Positions 35,096 through 42,885 of a DNA stretch of 53,920 bases are shown here, one piece after another (positions within the stretch are counted from its first letter, which is position 1; every line of letters begins with the position of its first letter). The notes beneath the pieces are model-generated. The model was not told where the DNA came from and made no database searches. It saw only the letters and a program-made list of their open reading frames with translations. A program made the translations under genes and the position numbers. The DNA is from an uncultured Bacteroidales bacterium (GTDB taxonomy: Bacteria > Bacteroidota > Bacteroidia > Bacteroidales > Marinilabiliaceae). The stretch covers positions 1 to 53,920 of the forward strand of contig CALYZD010000006.1 in NCBI GenBank assembly GCA_945607565.1. Direction: 5' to 3'.

Positions 35096-35608
35096 ATGAA
35101 AAGGTTGATTTTTTTGATTCTGGCATCGTTCAGTGCAATGGCAGTCTGGTCGCAAAAGATCGCTTTTGTCGACACCGAATATATATTGAATAACATTCCG
35201 GCCTATGAGGCTGCCAATGAGCAGCTTGAACAGCTTTCGAAGCAGTACGAAAACGAAATCAAAGCGAAATTCAAAGAGGTCGAGCAGCTGTATGAGGTAT
35301 ACAGAACCGAGAGCGTTTTCTTGTCCAACGATCTGAAAGTCAAGAAAGAAAATGAGATTGTGGAGAAGGAGCAGAGCGCGAAGAAACTGCAGCAGACATA
35401 TTTCGGACAGAACGGCGAATTGTACAAGCATCGCGAAACGCTGATTAAACCGATTCAGGATCAGGTGTATAGCGCAATCTCGGCCTTGGCCGCCGAAAAA
35501 GGTTACTCTGTAATTTTCGACAAGTCGACAGGCTATGGGCTGATGTATTGCGAATCTTCGCTCGACGTCAGTGACAATATTCTGGCAAGGCTCGGATACA
35601 AGAAATAA
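35096..35608 (+). CDS. OmpH/Skp-family periplasmic chaperone, copy 1
   Basis: 170 residues with a signal peptide (cut near VWSQ). The mature start KIAFVDTEYILNNIPAYEAANEQLEQLSKQYENEI is the OmpH signature, followed by a long charged coiled coil (about residues 40-125) and a beta-rich end (YSVIFDKSTGYGLMYCESSLDVSDNI). Skp-type trimers hold unfolded outer-membrane proteins for BamA. First of three tandem paralogues after bamA. Confidence 0.92.
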   Translation: MKRLIFLILASFSAMAVWSQKIAFVDTEYILNNIPAYEAANEQLEQLSKQYENEIKAKFKEVEQLYEVYRTESVFLSNDLKVKKENEIVEKEQSAKKLQQTYFGQNGELYKHRETLIKPIQDQVYSAISALAAEKGYSVIFDKSTGYGLMYCESSLDVSDNILARLGYKK

Positions 35609-35627
35609 TAAAACGAATAATAATACA

Positions 35628-36137
35628 ATGAAAATCAAGTCGTTATTAACCATTCTGCTATGCTCGACAACTCTTGCCGCCTCAGCGCAGCACAAGTTCG
35701 GACATTTGGATAGCGAATCTTTCCTTAAGTCGTTGCCCGAAGTTGCCGAGATTCAGAAAACGATAGACGATGAAACGTCAAAAATCGAGTCGCAATTGAC
35801 TGTGCTACAAGAAGATTTTACGAAAATGCAGCAGGATTTCGAGGCTGCTTCGAAGACCTTGCCACAGGCCGAATTGCAGGAAAAGGCAAACGAATTGCAG
35901 GAAACTTATCAGAAAATACAAAATTTCATCCAGATGTCGCGCCAGCAGCTGCAGGCCAAGAGTCAGGAACTGTATGCGCCGCTTCTGCAGAAAGTCCGCA
36001 ACGCCGTCGTGGAGGTCGGAGATGAAAACGGGTTTACTTATATATTTGAAAAACAGGGCTCTGCTTTGTTTACGTCGACCCAGAGCGTAGACGTTGCTCC
36101 GTTGGTGTCGGCAAAACTTAAAAGCAATTCTAAATAG
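35628..36137 (+). CDS. OmpH/Skp-family periplasmic chaperone, copy 2
   Basis: 169 residues from the ATG at 35628, which begins the signal peptide MKIKSLLTILLCSTTLAASAQ; a frame open further upstream overlaps copy 1 and is rejected. The mature part starts KFGHLDSESFLKSLPEVAEIQ, then a Gln/Glu-rich coiled coil (about 45-120) and the end YIFEKQGSALFTSTQSVDVAPLV. It lies 19 bp after copy 1 and 23 bp before copy 3. Confidence 0.92.
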   Translation: MKIKSLLTILLCSTTLAASAQHKFGHLDSESFLKSLPEVAEIQKTIDDETSKIESQLTVLQEDFTKMQQDFEAASKTLPQAELQEKANELQETYQKIQNFIQMSRQQLQAKSQELYAPLLQKVRNAVVEVGDENGFTYIFEKQGSALFTSTQSVDVAPLVSAKLKSNSK

Positions 36138-36160
36138 AAACAAATAAAGAACTGTTCAAT

Positions 36161-36670
36161 ATGAAAACGATAAAAGTTACTTTTTTAGCTATCGCTTTGT
36201 TGCTTGGGCTTGGTGCCAATGCTCAGGATTTGAAATTTGCGCACATCGACATTCAGAAACTGCTGAGCGAAATTCCGGAGAAGATTCAGGCCGAGCAGAC
36301 CTTGCAGGATGAGGCCAAAAAACTGGAAGACCAGCTGAAGGTGATGGGTGCCGACTTGCAGCAGAAATATCAGGATTACATTGCGAAAGCCGACTCGCTG
36401 CCTGAACTTATCCGCGCCACCAAAGAGAAGGAAATTCAGGACGCCGACCAGCGAATCAAGAATTATCAGCAGATGGCCCAGCAGAGCCTGGCACAGAAGG
36501 AGCAGCAGTTGCTGAGCCCGATAATCGAAAAAGTCCAGAAGGCCATCGACGAGGTGGGTGCCGAGAACGGATTTGTCTATATCTTTGATATTAGCTCGCA
36601 AGTGGTTCTGTATCACTCTGATAAAAGCACCGATGCCGCTCCGCTCGTGAAAGCTAAACTTGGAATATGA
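36161..36670 (+). CDS. OmpH/Skp-family periplasmic chaperone, copy 3
   Basis: 169 residues with a signal peptide (cut near GANAQ). Mature start LKFAHIDIQKLLSEIPEKIQAEQTL, a Gln/Lys-rich coiled coil, and the end FVYIFDISSQVVLYHSDKSTDAAPLVKAKL. It is more like copy 2 than copy 1 in the C-terminal segment (APLV.AKL), so copies 2 and 3 look like the more recent duplication. A terminator follows at 36697. Confidence 0.92.
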   Translation: MKTIKVTFLAIALLLGLGANAQDLKFAHIDIQKLLSEIPEKIQAEQTLQDEAKKLEDQLKVMGADLQQKYQDYIAKADSLPELIRATKEKEIQDADQRIKNYQQMAQQSLAQKEQQLLSPIIEKVQKAIDEVGAENGFVYIFDISSQVVLYHSDKSTDAAPLVKAKLGI

Positions 36671-36696
36671 TTTTGAAAATCTGATTAATAAATGAT

Positions 36697-36725
36697 GAGC
36701 AGTTGACATTCAGCTGCTCTTTTTT
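36697..36725 (+). terminator. Rho-independent terminator after the skp cluster
   Basis: GAGCAGTTGA (36697-36706) pairs with TCAGCTGCTC (36710-36719, one wobble) around CAT; six Ts follow (36720-36725). murI starts only 5 bp later, so murI would depend on readthrough or on a promoter hidden upstream. Confidence 0.85.
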
Positions 36726-36730
36726 ATGTC

Positions 36731-37552
36731 ATGAGCATGGTACCGATAGGCGTTTTTGATTCCGGCTATGGCGGGTTGACCGTTCTGAGCAAGATCGCAG
36801 GCTTGATGCCCCAGTACGATTACGTTTACCTGGGCGACAATGCCCGTGCTCCGTATGGGACGCGGTCGTTTGACGTGGTGTATGAATATACGCTTCAGTC
36901 GGTCAAAAAACTGTTCTCGATGGGCGCGCCGTTAGTCATCCTGGCCTGCAACACGGCGTCGGCTAAAGCGCTGAGAACCATACAGCAAGTCGATCTGCCG
37001 CAAATCAATCCGGCCAACCGCGTGCTTGGAGTCATCCGGCCAAGCGTGGAGGCCGTCGGGAATTTCTCGAAGACGCGCAAGGTCGGCGTTTTCGGAACGA
37101 CCGGCACGGTGCAGTCGCAATCCTATCCGCTCGAATTGGCCAAGATTTCGCCTGATATTGAGGTGTTTCAGCAAGACTGCCCGATGTGGGTGCCTCTGGT
37201 CGAATATGGCGAATACGCTTCGGACGGCGCCGATTATTTCGTGGAGCAAAGTGTGCGCGCGCTGATGTCGAAATGTGCTGATATTGACACGATTATACTC
37301 GGTTGCACGCACTATCCGCTGCTGATGCCGAAAATCAGAAGGTTTTTGCCGCAAGGCGTGAATCTTCTTGCACAGGGAGATATTGTGGCGTCGAGTTTAA
37401 AGTCCTATCTGTTAAGACATTCTGATATTGAATCGCGTCTGACGAAGGGTGGAACGGTGCGTTTCCTGACCACCGAAAGCGTCGATAAATTTTCGGGTGC
37501 GGCCCGCATATTTTTCGACGGCGATTTGGCGGTGGAGCATGTGGATTTGTAA
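36731..37552 (+). CDS. murI: Glutamate racemase
   Basis: 273 residues; makes D-glutamate for peptidoglycan. N-terminal IGVFDSGYGGLTVLSKI, the two catalytic cysteines in LACNTASAKAL and LGCTHYPLL, and VIRPSVEAV are all present. ATG at 36737 (second Met) is an equally possible start. It lies directly behind a strong terminator after the skp genes, the same neighbourhood as in other Bacteroidales. Confidence 0.95.
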   Translation: MSMVPIGVFDSGYGGLTVLSKIAGLMPQYDYVYLGDNARAPYGTRSFDVVYEYTLQSVKKLFSMGAPLVILACNTASAKALRTIQQVDLPQINPANRVLGVIRPSVEAVGNFSKTRKVGVFGTTGTVQSQSYPLELAKISPDIEVFQQDCPMWVPLVEYGEYASDGADYFVEQSVRALMSKCADIDTIILGCTHYPLLMPKIRRFLPQGVNLLAQGDIVASSLKSYLLRHSDIESRLTKGGTVRFLTTESVDKFSGAARIFFDGDLAVEHVDL

Positions 37553-37597
37553 AAATGTGTATTTATTCCGATTGCGCACAAATTTTTAACGGACGTA

Positions 37598-37627
37598 TTG
37601 CGTTCTTAAATCATAGTGCTATATTTG
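37598..37627 (+). promoter_or_regulatory. Promoter of the his operon
   Basis: TTG (37598-37600), 19 bp spacer, TATATTTG (37620-37627). Transcription should start near 37633, giving a leader of about 150 bases before hisG that contains the leader peptide and attenuator. Confidence 0.8.
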
Positions 37628-37647
37628 CACTGATAAAAATAAGGAAA

Positions 37648-37689
37648 ATGAGAGCACTTCACTATCATCACCATTTTTGCAAACCCTGA
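37648..37689 (+). CDS. hisL: his operon leader peptide MRALHYHHHFCKP
   Basis: A 13-codon frame with AAGGA 6 bases before its ATG. Four of its 13 residues are His (positions 5, 7, 8, 9) and it lies between the his promoter and a terminator hairpin, exactly like the his leaders of enteric bacteria. Ribosome stalling at the His codons when charged tRNA-His is scarce would let an antiterminator form. It is too short for ordinary gene finders. The TGA at 37687-37689 touches the sequence proposed for the antiterminator. Confidence 0.9.
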   Translation: MRALHYHHHFCKP

Positions 37690-37755
37690 GGGCAGCGGTG
37701 ATAGATGCGTGTGTAGATATTTAGGCTTGCCCGTCGTGGCAGGCCTTTTTGTTTT
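37690..37755 (+). promoter_or_regulatory. his attenuator: antiterminator candidate and terminator hairpin
   Basis: The terminator has arms AGGCTTGCC (37723-37731) and GGCAGGCCT (37738-37746), loop CGTCGT, and a T-rich tail to 37755. GGGCA at 37690-37694, right after the leader stop, can pair with TGCCC at 37728-37732 inside the left arm; this would be the competing antiterminator. hisG starts 28 bp after the T tail. Confidence 0.85.
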
Positions 37756-37782
37756 ATGACAAATTATAACAATCTAAATATC

Positions 37783-38637
37783 ATGTTACTACGAATAGCA
37801 GTTCAGGCCAAAGGCCGCTTGTTTGACGAGACAATGACGATGCTTGAGGAGTCGAGCATCAAAATCGAATCCGGAAAGCGCACTTTGTTGGTGCCGGCAA
37901 AGAATTTCCCGGTCGAAATTTTGTATTTGCGCGACGATGATATTCCTCAGGCAGTTGCCAGCGGAATAGCAGACGTCGGAATTGTCGGTCTGAACGAATT
38001 CGCTGAGCGACACGAAGATGCAGAAGTAATCAAGCGTTTGGATTTCAGCAAGTGCCGCCTGTCGTTGGCCATTCCCAAAAGTATTGAATACAACGGCCTG
38101 TCTTGGTTCAACGGCAAAAAGATTGCAACGTCGTATCCGCATATTCTTTCGGAATTTCTGAATAAAAATAGCGTTGTCGCCGACATTCACGTCATAACCG
38201 GATCGGTCGAGATTGCTCCGGGAATAGGTCTGGCTGACTGCATTTTCGATATTGTTAGCTCGGGTAGCACATTGGTTAGCAACAACTTGAAAGAGGTAGA
38301 GGTCGTGATGAACTCCGAGGCTGTGCTGATAGGCCACAAGGGTTTGTCGGCCGAAAAGGTCGCTATCTTGAACGAACTGTTGTTCAGGTTCGATTCGTAT
38401 AAAAATGCGGAAGGCAAAAAGTACATCGTGCTCAACATCCCGACCGACAAAATTGCGGCTGCCAGCGAACTGCTGCCCGGCATGAAGGCCCCGACGGTGA
38501 CGGCTCTCGAAACCGAAGGCTGGTCGTCGTTGGCTTCGGTATTGGAGGAAAAGCACTTTTGGGAGATTATCGGCAAACTGAAGCAGCTGGGTGCCGAGGG
38601 TATACTTGTGATGCCGATTGAAAAGATGATTTTGTAA
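37783..38637 (+). CDS. hisG: ATP phosphoribosyltransferase, long form
   Basis: 284 residues; first step of histidine synthesis, joining ATP and PRPP. Start chosen at MLLRIAVQAKGRL; an in-frame ATG 9 codons upstream (37756) abuts the attenuator T-run. GIADVGIVGLNEF and the PRPP-binding loop IFDIVSSGSTLVSNNLKEVEV are present. The C-terminal 75 residues form the regulatory domain of the long, HisZ-independent form, so feedback inhibition by histidine is expected in addition to attenuation. Confidence 0.96.
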   Translation: MLLRIAVQAKGRLFDETMTMLEESSIKIESGKRTLLVPAKNFPVEILYLRDDDIPQAVASGIADVGIVGLNEFAERHEDAEVIKRLDFSKCRLSLAIPKSIEYNGLSWFNGKKIATSYPHILSEFLNKNSVVADIHVITGSVEIAPGIGLADCIFDIVSSGSTLVSNNLKEVEVVMNSEAVLIGHKGLSAEKVAILNELLFRFDSYKNAEGKKYIVLNIPTDKIAAASELLPGMKAPTVTALETEGWSSLASVLEEKHFWEIIGKLKQLGAEGILVMPIEKMIL

Positions 38638-38696
38638 AAATCGTCTGGTTTTGACAGAATGTTTGTATAGAATCAATCAGAATTTTTACTGAAATT

Positions 38697-39977
38697 ATGC
38701 AATATATTAAATATCCCGACAGGGCGGAATGGGGTCGGATTCTGAGCCGGCCGGCGCTCGACAACGAAAGTCTGTCGGGAACCGTCCGTACAGTCCTCGA
38801 CGATGTCAAACGTCGTGGTGATGAGGCCGTTCGTGAGTATGAAAGCCGGTTTGACCATGTGGAATTGGAGTCGCTTGCGGTGACCGAGAGCGAGCTGGCC
38901 GAGGCCGAAACTTTGGTCTCCGGCGAATTGAAGCAGGCCATAATCATGGCTCACGAAAACATCGAGAAATTCCATGCGGCGCAGAACGTCGATTTGCCGA
39001 GCGTCGAGACGATGCCGGGCGTCCGCTGCTGGCAGAAGGTGCTCCCGATCGAGAGGGTGGGGCTCTATATCCCGGGCGGCACGGCGCCGCTTTTCTCGAC
39101 CGTCCTGATGCTGGCCACACCGGCGCGACTGGCCGGTTGCCGCGAAATAACGCTTTGCACGCCTCCCGGGCACGACGGCAAGGTGCATCCGGCCGTTCTT
39201 TATGCGGCCAAAGTGGCCGGCGTGGCTCGGATTTTCAAGATAGGCGGCGTGCAGGCCATCGGCGCGATGGCCTACGGAACGCAGTCGGTGCCAAAGGTTT
39301 ATAAGATATTCGGGCCTGGCAATCAGTACGTGACGGCGGCAAAGCAGCTGGTGAGCCTGCGCGATGTGGCCATCGACATGCCGGCCGGCCCGTCGGAGGT
39401 GGAGGTGATTGCCGACGCGACGGCCGACGCGGCTTTTGTGGCGTCCGACCTCTTGTCGCAGGCAGAGCACGGCGTTGACAGTCAGGCGGTTTTGGTGACG
39501 GTGGACGAAAAGCTGGCCGAAGTGGTGATTGGCGAAGTCGAGCGACAGTTGGCGGCCCTGCCACGGCGCGAGATTGCCGAAAAATCGATTGCCAACAGCA
39601 AGATAATCCTTCTCGAAAACATGGCCGACGTCGTTGAAATAACTAACGAATATGCACCCGAACACCTGATAATTTCCACGAAAAATCATCGTGACATTGC
39701 CGAACAAATAGTCAATGCCGGCTCGATATTCTTGGGGAATTACACCCCCGAAAGTGCAGGCGATTATGCTTCGGGGACCAATCACACGCTGCCCACAAAC
39801 GGCTATGCCAAAGCGTATAACGGCGTGAATCTGGATAGTTTCCGCAAGAAAATAACGTTTCAGGAAATCACGCGCGACGGCTTGAGCCAAATCGGCAAAA
39901 CGATTGAGGTGATGGCCGAAAACGAGCATCTTTTTGCACACAAAAACGCGGTGTCAATCAGGCTAAAACAAAACTAA
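38697..39977 (+). CDS. hisD: Histidinol dehydrogenase
   Basis: 426 residues; NAD- and zinc-dependent oxidation of histidinol to histidine, the last pathway step. Marks: LPIERVGLYIPGGTAPLFSTVLM-type segment, IYKIFGPGNQYVTAAKQLV, AGPSEVEVIAD, QAEHGVDSQAVLVT, and NEYAPEHLII. It lies 59 bp after hisG and 4 bp before hisC. Confidence 0.97.
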   Translation: MQYIKYPDRAEWGRILSRPALDNESLSGTVRTVLDDVKRRGDEAVREYESRFDHVELESLAVTESELAEAETLVSGELKQAIIMAHENIEKFHAAQNVDLPSVETMPGVRCWQKVLPIERVGLYIPGGTAPLFSTVLMLATPARLAGCREITLCTPPGHDGKVHPAVLYAAKVAGVARIFKIGGVQAIGAMAYGTQSVPKVYKIFGPGNQYVTAAKQLVSLRDVAIDMPAGPSEVEVIADATADAAFVASDLLSQAEHGVDSQAVLVTVDEKLAEVVIGEVERQLAALPRREIAEKSIANSKIILLENMADVVEITNEYAPEHLIISTKNHRDIAEQIVNAGSIFLGNYTPESAGDYASGTNHTLPTNGYAKAYNGVNLDSFRKKITFQEITRDGLSQIGKTIEVMAENEHLFAHKNAVSIRLKQN

Positions 39978-39981
39978 CGAC

Positions 39982-41013
39982 ATGGAATTAAAGAACTTGG
40001 TCAGAAAAAACATATTCAATATGGCACCCTATTCGTGTGCCCGCAACGAATTCAGTGGCGAGGCGTCGGTGTATCTGGATGCCAACGAAAACCCGATGAA
40101 CGGGCCGTACAATAGGTATCCCGACCCTTTGCAACTGGCTCTGAAAAAGAAGATTGCGAAAATCAAGGGCGTCCGCGAGACGCAGATAATGCTCGGAAAC
40201 GGCAGCGACGAACCGATTGATTTGGTTTTCAGGATTTTCTGCGAGCCGCGAGTCGACAATGTCGTGGCGATTGACCCGACATACGGAATGTATCAGGTAT
40301 GCGCCGAAGTGAATGATATTGAGTACCGTAAGGTTCGTCTGAACCCCGATTTTTCGATGGATGCGTCGCGTGTCTTGGCGGCGGTGGATGCCAACACCAA
40401 AGTCATTTGGCTTTGTTCGCCGAATAACCCATCGGGCAACTTACTGGACCGCAGCCAGATGCGCCGTGTTTTGGATGGCTTTGCGGGCATTGTGGTCATC
40501 GACGAGGCTTATGTGGATTTTTCGAGCGAGTCGTCGTGGCTGTCAGATTTGGGTAAATATCCCAATCTCATTGTTCTTCAGACGTTTTCGAAGGCTTGGG
40601 GCTTGGCCTCGGTCAGGTGCGGGATGGCTTTCGCATCGGAAGAGATAATTGCCTACTACAACAAGGTGAAGTATCCGTATAATGTGAATCTGCTGACACA
40701 AACATTTGTGAATGAGCATCTTGATAAAGAAACTGAAAAGGCCGAATGGGTCGCGCAGATTTTGAAATCGCGAGCCGACATGAAGCAGCAATTGCTGGGC
40801 TTGGCGGTTGTCGAAAAAGTGTGCGACAGTGAGGCTAACTTCCTGCTTGTCAAGGTAAAAGACGCAAATGCGGTTTATAGGGAACTGATTGCACGCGGCA
40901 TTGTGGTGCGCAATCGCCACAACGTGACGCTCTGCAACGACTGTGTGCGGATAACGGTCGGCACACCGGCTGAAAATGAGCGACTTATCGAAGAGATGTC
41001 CAAGATGAAGTAA
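39982..41013 (+). CDS. hisC: Histidinol-phosphate aminotransferase
   Basis: 343 residues; PLP enzyme converting imidazole-acetol phosphate to histidinol phosphate. DANENPMNGPYNRYPD at the start, WLCSPNNPSGN, VVIDEAYVDF, and the PLP lysine in QTFSKAWGLASVRCG. It is 4 bp after hisD and 12 bp before hisB. Confidence 0.97.
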   Translation: MELKNLVRKNIFNMAPYSCARNEFSGEASVYLDANENPMNGPYNRYPDPLQLALKKKIAKIKGVRETQIMLGNGSDEPIDLVFRIFCEPRVDNVVAIDPTYGMYQVCAEVNDIEYRKVRLNPDFSMDASRVLAAVDANTKVIWLCSPNNPSGNLLDRSQMRRVLDGFAGIVVIDEAYVDFSSESSWLSDLGKYPNLIVLQTFSKAWGLASVRCGMAFASEEIIAYYNKVKYPYNVNLLTQTFVNEHLDKETEKAEWVAQILKSRADMKQQLLGLAVVEKVCDSEANFLLVKVKDANAVYRELIARGIVVRNRHNVTLCNDCVRITVGTPAENERLIEEMSKMK

Positions 41014-41025
41014 AATTTTGATGCG

Positions 41026-42105
41026 ATGAATAATCTGAAAAAACGCGCTTTGTTTATCGACCGCGACGGCACGCTGATTGTGGAACCGCCTGTGACTGAG
41101 CAGGTGAACAATCTCGAAGAACTCGAGTTTTTGCCCGGCGTCATCCGGAACTTGTATTTTATTCGCAAAAACCTTGATTTTGAATTTGTTATAGTGACCA
41201 ATCAGGACGGATTGGGGACTGAGGCTTATCCGCAGGAGAATTTCGATCTGGTGCAGGGCAAGATGCTGAAAACCTTTGAAAACGAGGGCATTCTGTTTGA
41301 TGACATTCTGATTGACACGTCGTATCCGAGCGACGGCAAGCCGACGCGCAAGCCGGGAACGGCCATGCTGACCAAGTATATGAACGGCGATTACGACCTC
41401 GCAAATTCATACGTCATCGGCGACCGCCAGACCGACCTCGAACTGGCGCGCAACTTGGGCTGCAAGGGCATTCTGCTCGACGAGAACACCAATTGGGACA
41501 AAATCGCCGAACTGATTTTTGCCGGCGAGCGCATCGCGACCGTAATGCGAAAGACGAAAGAGACAGACATTTACGTGAGCATCAACCTCGACGGAACCGG
41601 CAAGTGCAGCATCTCGACCGGTCTCGGATTTTTCGACCACATGCTGGAGCAGATTGGCAAGCATTCGGGCAGCGATCTGGAAATCAGGGTGAAAGGCGAC
41701 TTGCACGTTGATGAGCACCACACGATCGAGGACACGGCCATAGCGCTTGGCGAGGCGTTGCTGAAGGCGCTCGGCGACAAGCGCGGGATTGAGCGCTACG
41801 GCTTCTGCCTGCCGATGGACGATTGCCTTTGCAGCGTCGCGATTGACTTCGGCGGCCGTCCGTGGCTTGTGTACGATGCAAAATTCACGCGCGAAAAAAT
41901 TGGCGACATGCCGACCGAAATGTTTCTGCACTTTTTCAAAAGTCTGAGCGATGCGGCGCGCATGAATCTGAATATCAAAGCCGAAGGCGACAACGAGCAC
42001 CACAAGATTGAAGGCATTTTCAAGGCGTTGGCCAAGGCAATCAGGATGGCTGTGCGGCGCGACATCTACAAATATGAGTTGCCGAGCACCAAAGGCATGC
42101 TCTGA
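41026..42105 (+). CDS. hisB: Bifunctional histidinol-phosphatase / imidazoleglycerol-phosphate dehydratase
   Basis: 359 residues. An N-terminal HAD phosphatase (residues about 1-165, nucleophile motif [10 protein letters not shown], and a K-P-GTAML / GDRQTD segment) is fused to a C-terminal IGP dehydratase (about 170-359, with [32 protein letters not shown] and the metal-binding [12 protein letters not shown]). This fusion is the gammaproteobacterial/Bacteroidota type. It is the last his gene here; hisH, hisA, hisF and hisIE are not in the window. Confidence 0.97.
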   Translation: MNNLKKRALFIDRDGTLIVEPPVTEQVNNLEELEFLPGVIRNLYFIRKNLDFEFVIVTNQDGLGTEAYPQENFDLVQGKMLKTFENEGILFDDILIDTSYPSDGKPTRKPGTAMLTKYMNGDYDLANSYVIGDRQTDLELARNLGCKGILLDENTNWDKIAELIFAGERIATVMRKTKETDIYVSINLDGTGKCSISTGLGFFDHMLEQIGKHSGSDLEIRVKGDLHVDEHHTIEDTAIALGEALLKALGDKRGIERYGFCLPMDDCLCSVAIDFGGRPWLVYDAKFTREKIGDMPTEMFLHFFKSLSDAARMNLNIKAEGDNEHHKIEGIFKALAKAIRMAVRRDIYKYELPSTKGML

Positions 42106-42150
42106 ACATATCTAAACGTGGGCGGTTGCCCCGATTGGCATGTTTTTTTG

Positions 42151-42158
42151 TAGTTTTG
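42151..42158 (+). promoter_or_regulatory. -7 element upstream of the Dabb-mutL gene run
   Basis: TAGTTTTG is an exact TAnnTTTG; a TTG lies 22 bp upstream (42126-42128), slightly long spacing. A weak hairpin that may end the his transcript overlaps the region just before it. Confidence 0.5.
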
Positions 42159-42205
42159 CAAGGAATAGACCTAAGAATATTTTCTTAATATTAACGCAAA
42201 ATACT

Positions 42206-42505
42206 ATGATTAAGCACATTGTGTTGTTTCAGATGAAGAAGGACGTTGAGCCGCGAGTGCTCGAGACCGAATTGGCGACAATCAAGGTCGGGTTTGAGGC
42301 TTTGCTGGGGATAGTGCCGACGCTCCGTAGTATCGAAATTGGCATAAACTGCAATCCTTCAGAGTCTTACAATCTTTCGCTCGAAGCAACGTTCGACGAT
42401 TTGGAAGGCCTGAACGCCTACGCCGTCCACCCCGATCATCAGTCGGTGGTGAAGCGCGTCAAGGCGATTCTGAACAGCCGCGCATGTGTCGATTACGAAA
42501 TTTGA
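42206..42505 (+). CDS. Dabb (stress-responsive A/B barrel) domain protein
   Basis: 99 residues from the ATG at 42206, which begins MIKHIVLFQMK, the usual Dabb opening; a longer frame from 42140 would start before the predicted promoter is cleared. The conserved middle and end (SIEIGINCNPSESYNLSLEATFDDLEGLNAYAVHPDHQSV) match the ferredoxin-like dimeric barrel family. Function is unknown in bacteria. First gene of a tight run leading to mutL. Confidence 0.9.
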   Translation: MIKHIVLFQMKKDVEPRVLETELATIKVGFEALLGIVPTLRSIEIGINCNPSESYNLSLEATFDDLEGLNAYAVHPDHQSVVKRVKAILNSRACVDYEI

Positions 42506-42517
42506 AGCCTGACTGCC

Positions 42518-42838
42518 ATGGGAATGTCTTTCATTAAGTTGCCGAGGCACAGAGTGTTCCATCATGTGCCGATATATTATGACGAGGACAAGGAACGGCT
42601 CGAAGAGAAGAAAAAAAAGGTGCTCGGGGCCGATTATGGAGCCGACAAGTCGCAGAGCACGACGGCGCTGCGCATAAAGGGGCAGATGCATCGTCAGCAC
42701 GAAAATTTCGCGCAGGTAGTCTATTCGGAACGAAAGAAATCTCAGCGCAGATTGCTGGTGATTATCATGATTCTGTGCTTGATCGCCTATTTCTTGGCAA
42801 AGGGTTATGGCGAGCAGTTTTCCGAAATCTTGTTTTGA
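42518..42838 (+). CDS. Small single-pass membrane protein of unknown function
   Basis: 106 residues. The N-terminal part is strongly basic/charged (DEDKERLEEKKKKVLG), with RHRVFHHVPIYYDEDKE; one membrane helix lies near the C-terminus (about 79-95, LLVIIMILCLIAYFLAK). I recognise no domain, but as I remember similar short proteins with an R-F-H/Y-P-YD pattern precede mutL in other Bacteroidales. It lies 12 bp after the Dabb gene and 47 bp before mutL. Confidence 0.75.
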   Translation: MGMSFIKLPRHRVFHHVPIYYDEDKERLEEKKKKVLGADYGADKSQSTTALRIKGQMHRQHENFAQVVYSERKKSQRRLLVIIMILCLIAYFLAKGYGEQFSEILF

Positions 42839-42885
42839 CTCATGAATTCCAACTCAGACTTAGTTGCTGAAAATCAGAAAGTAAA

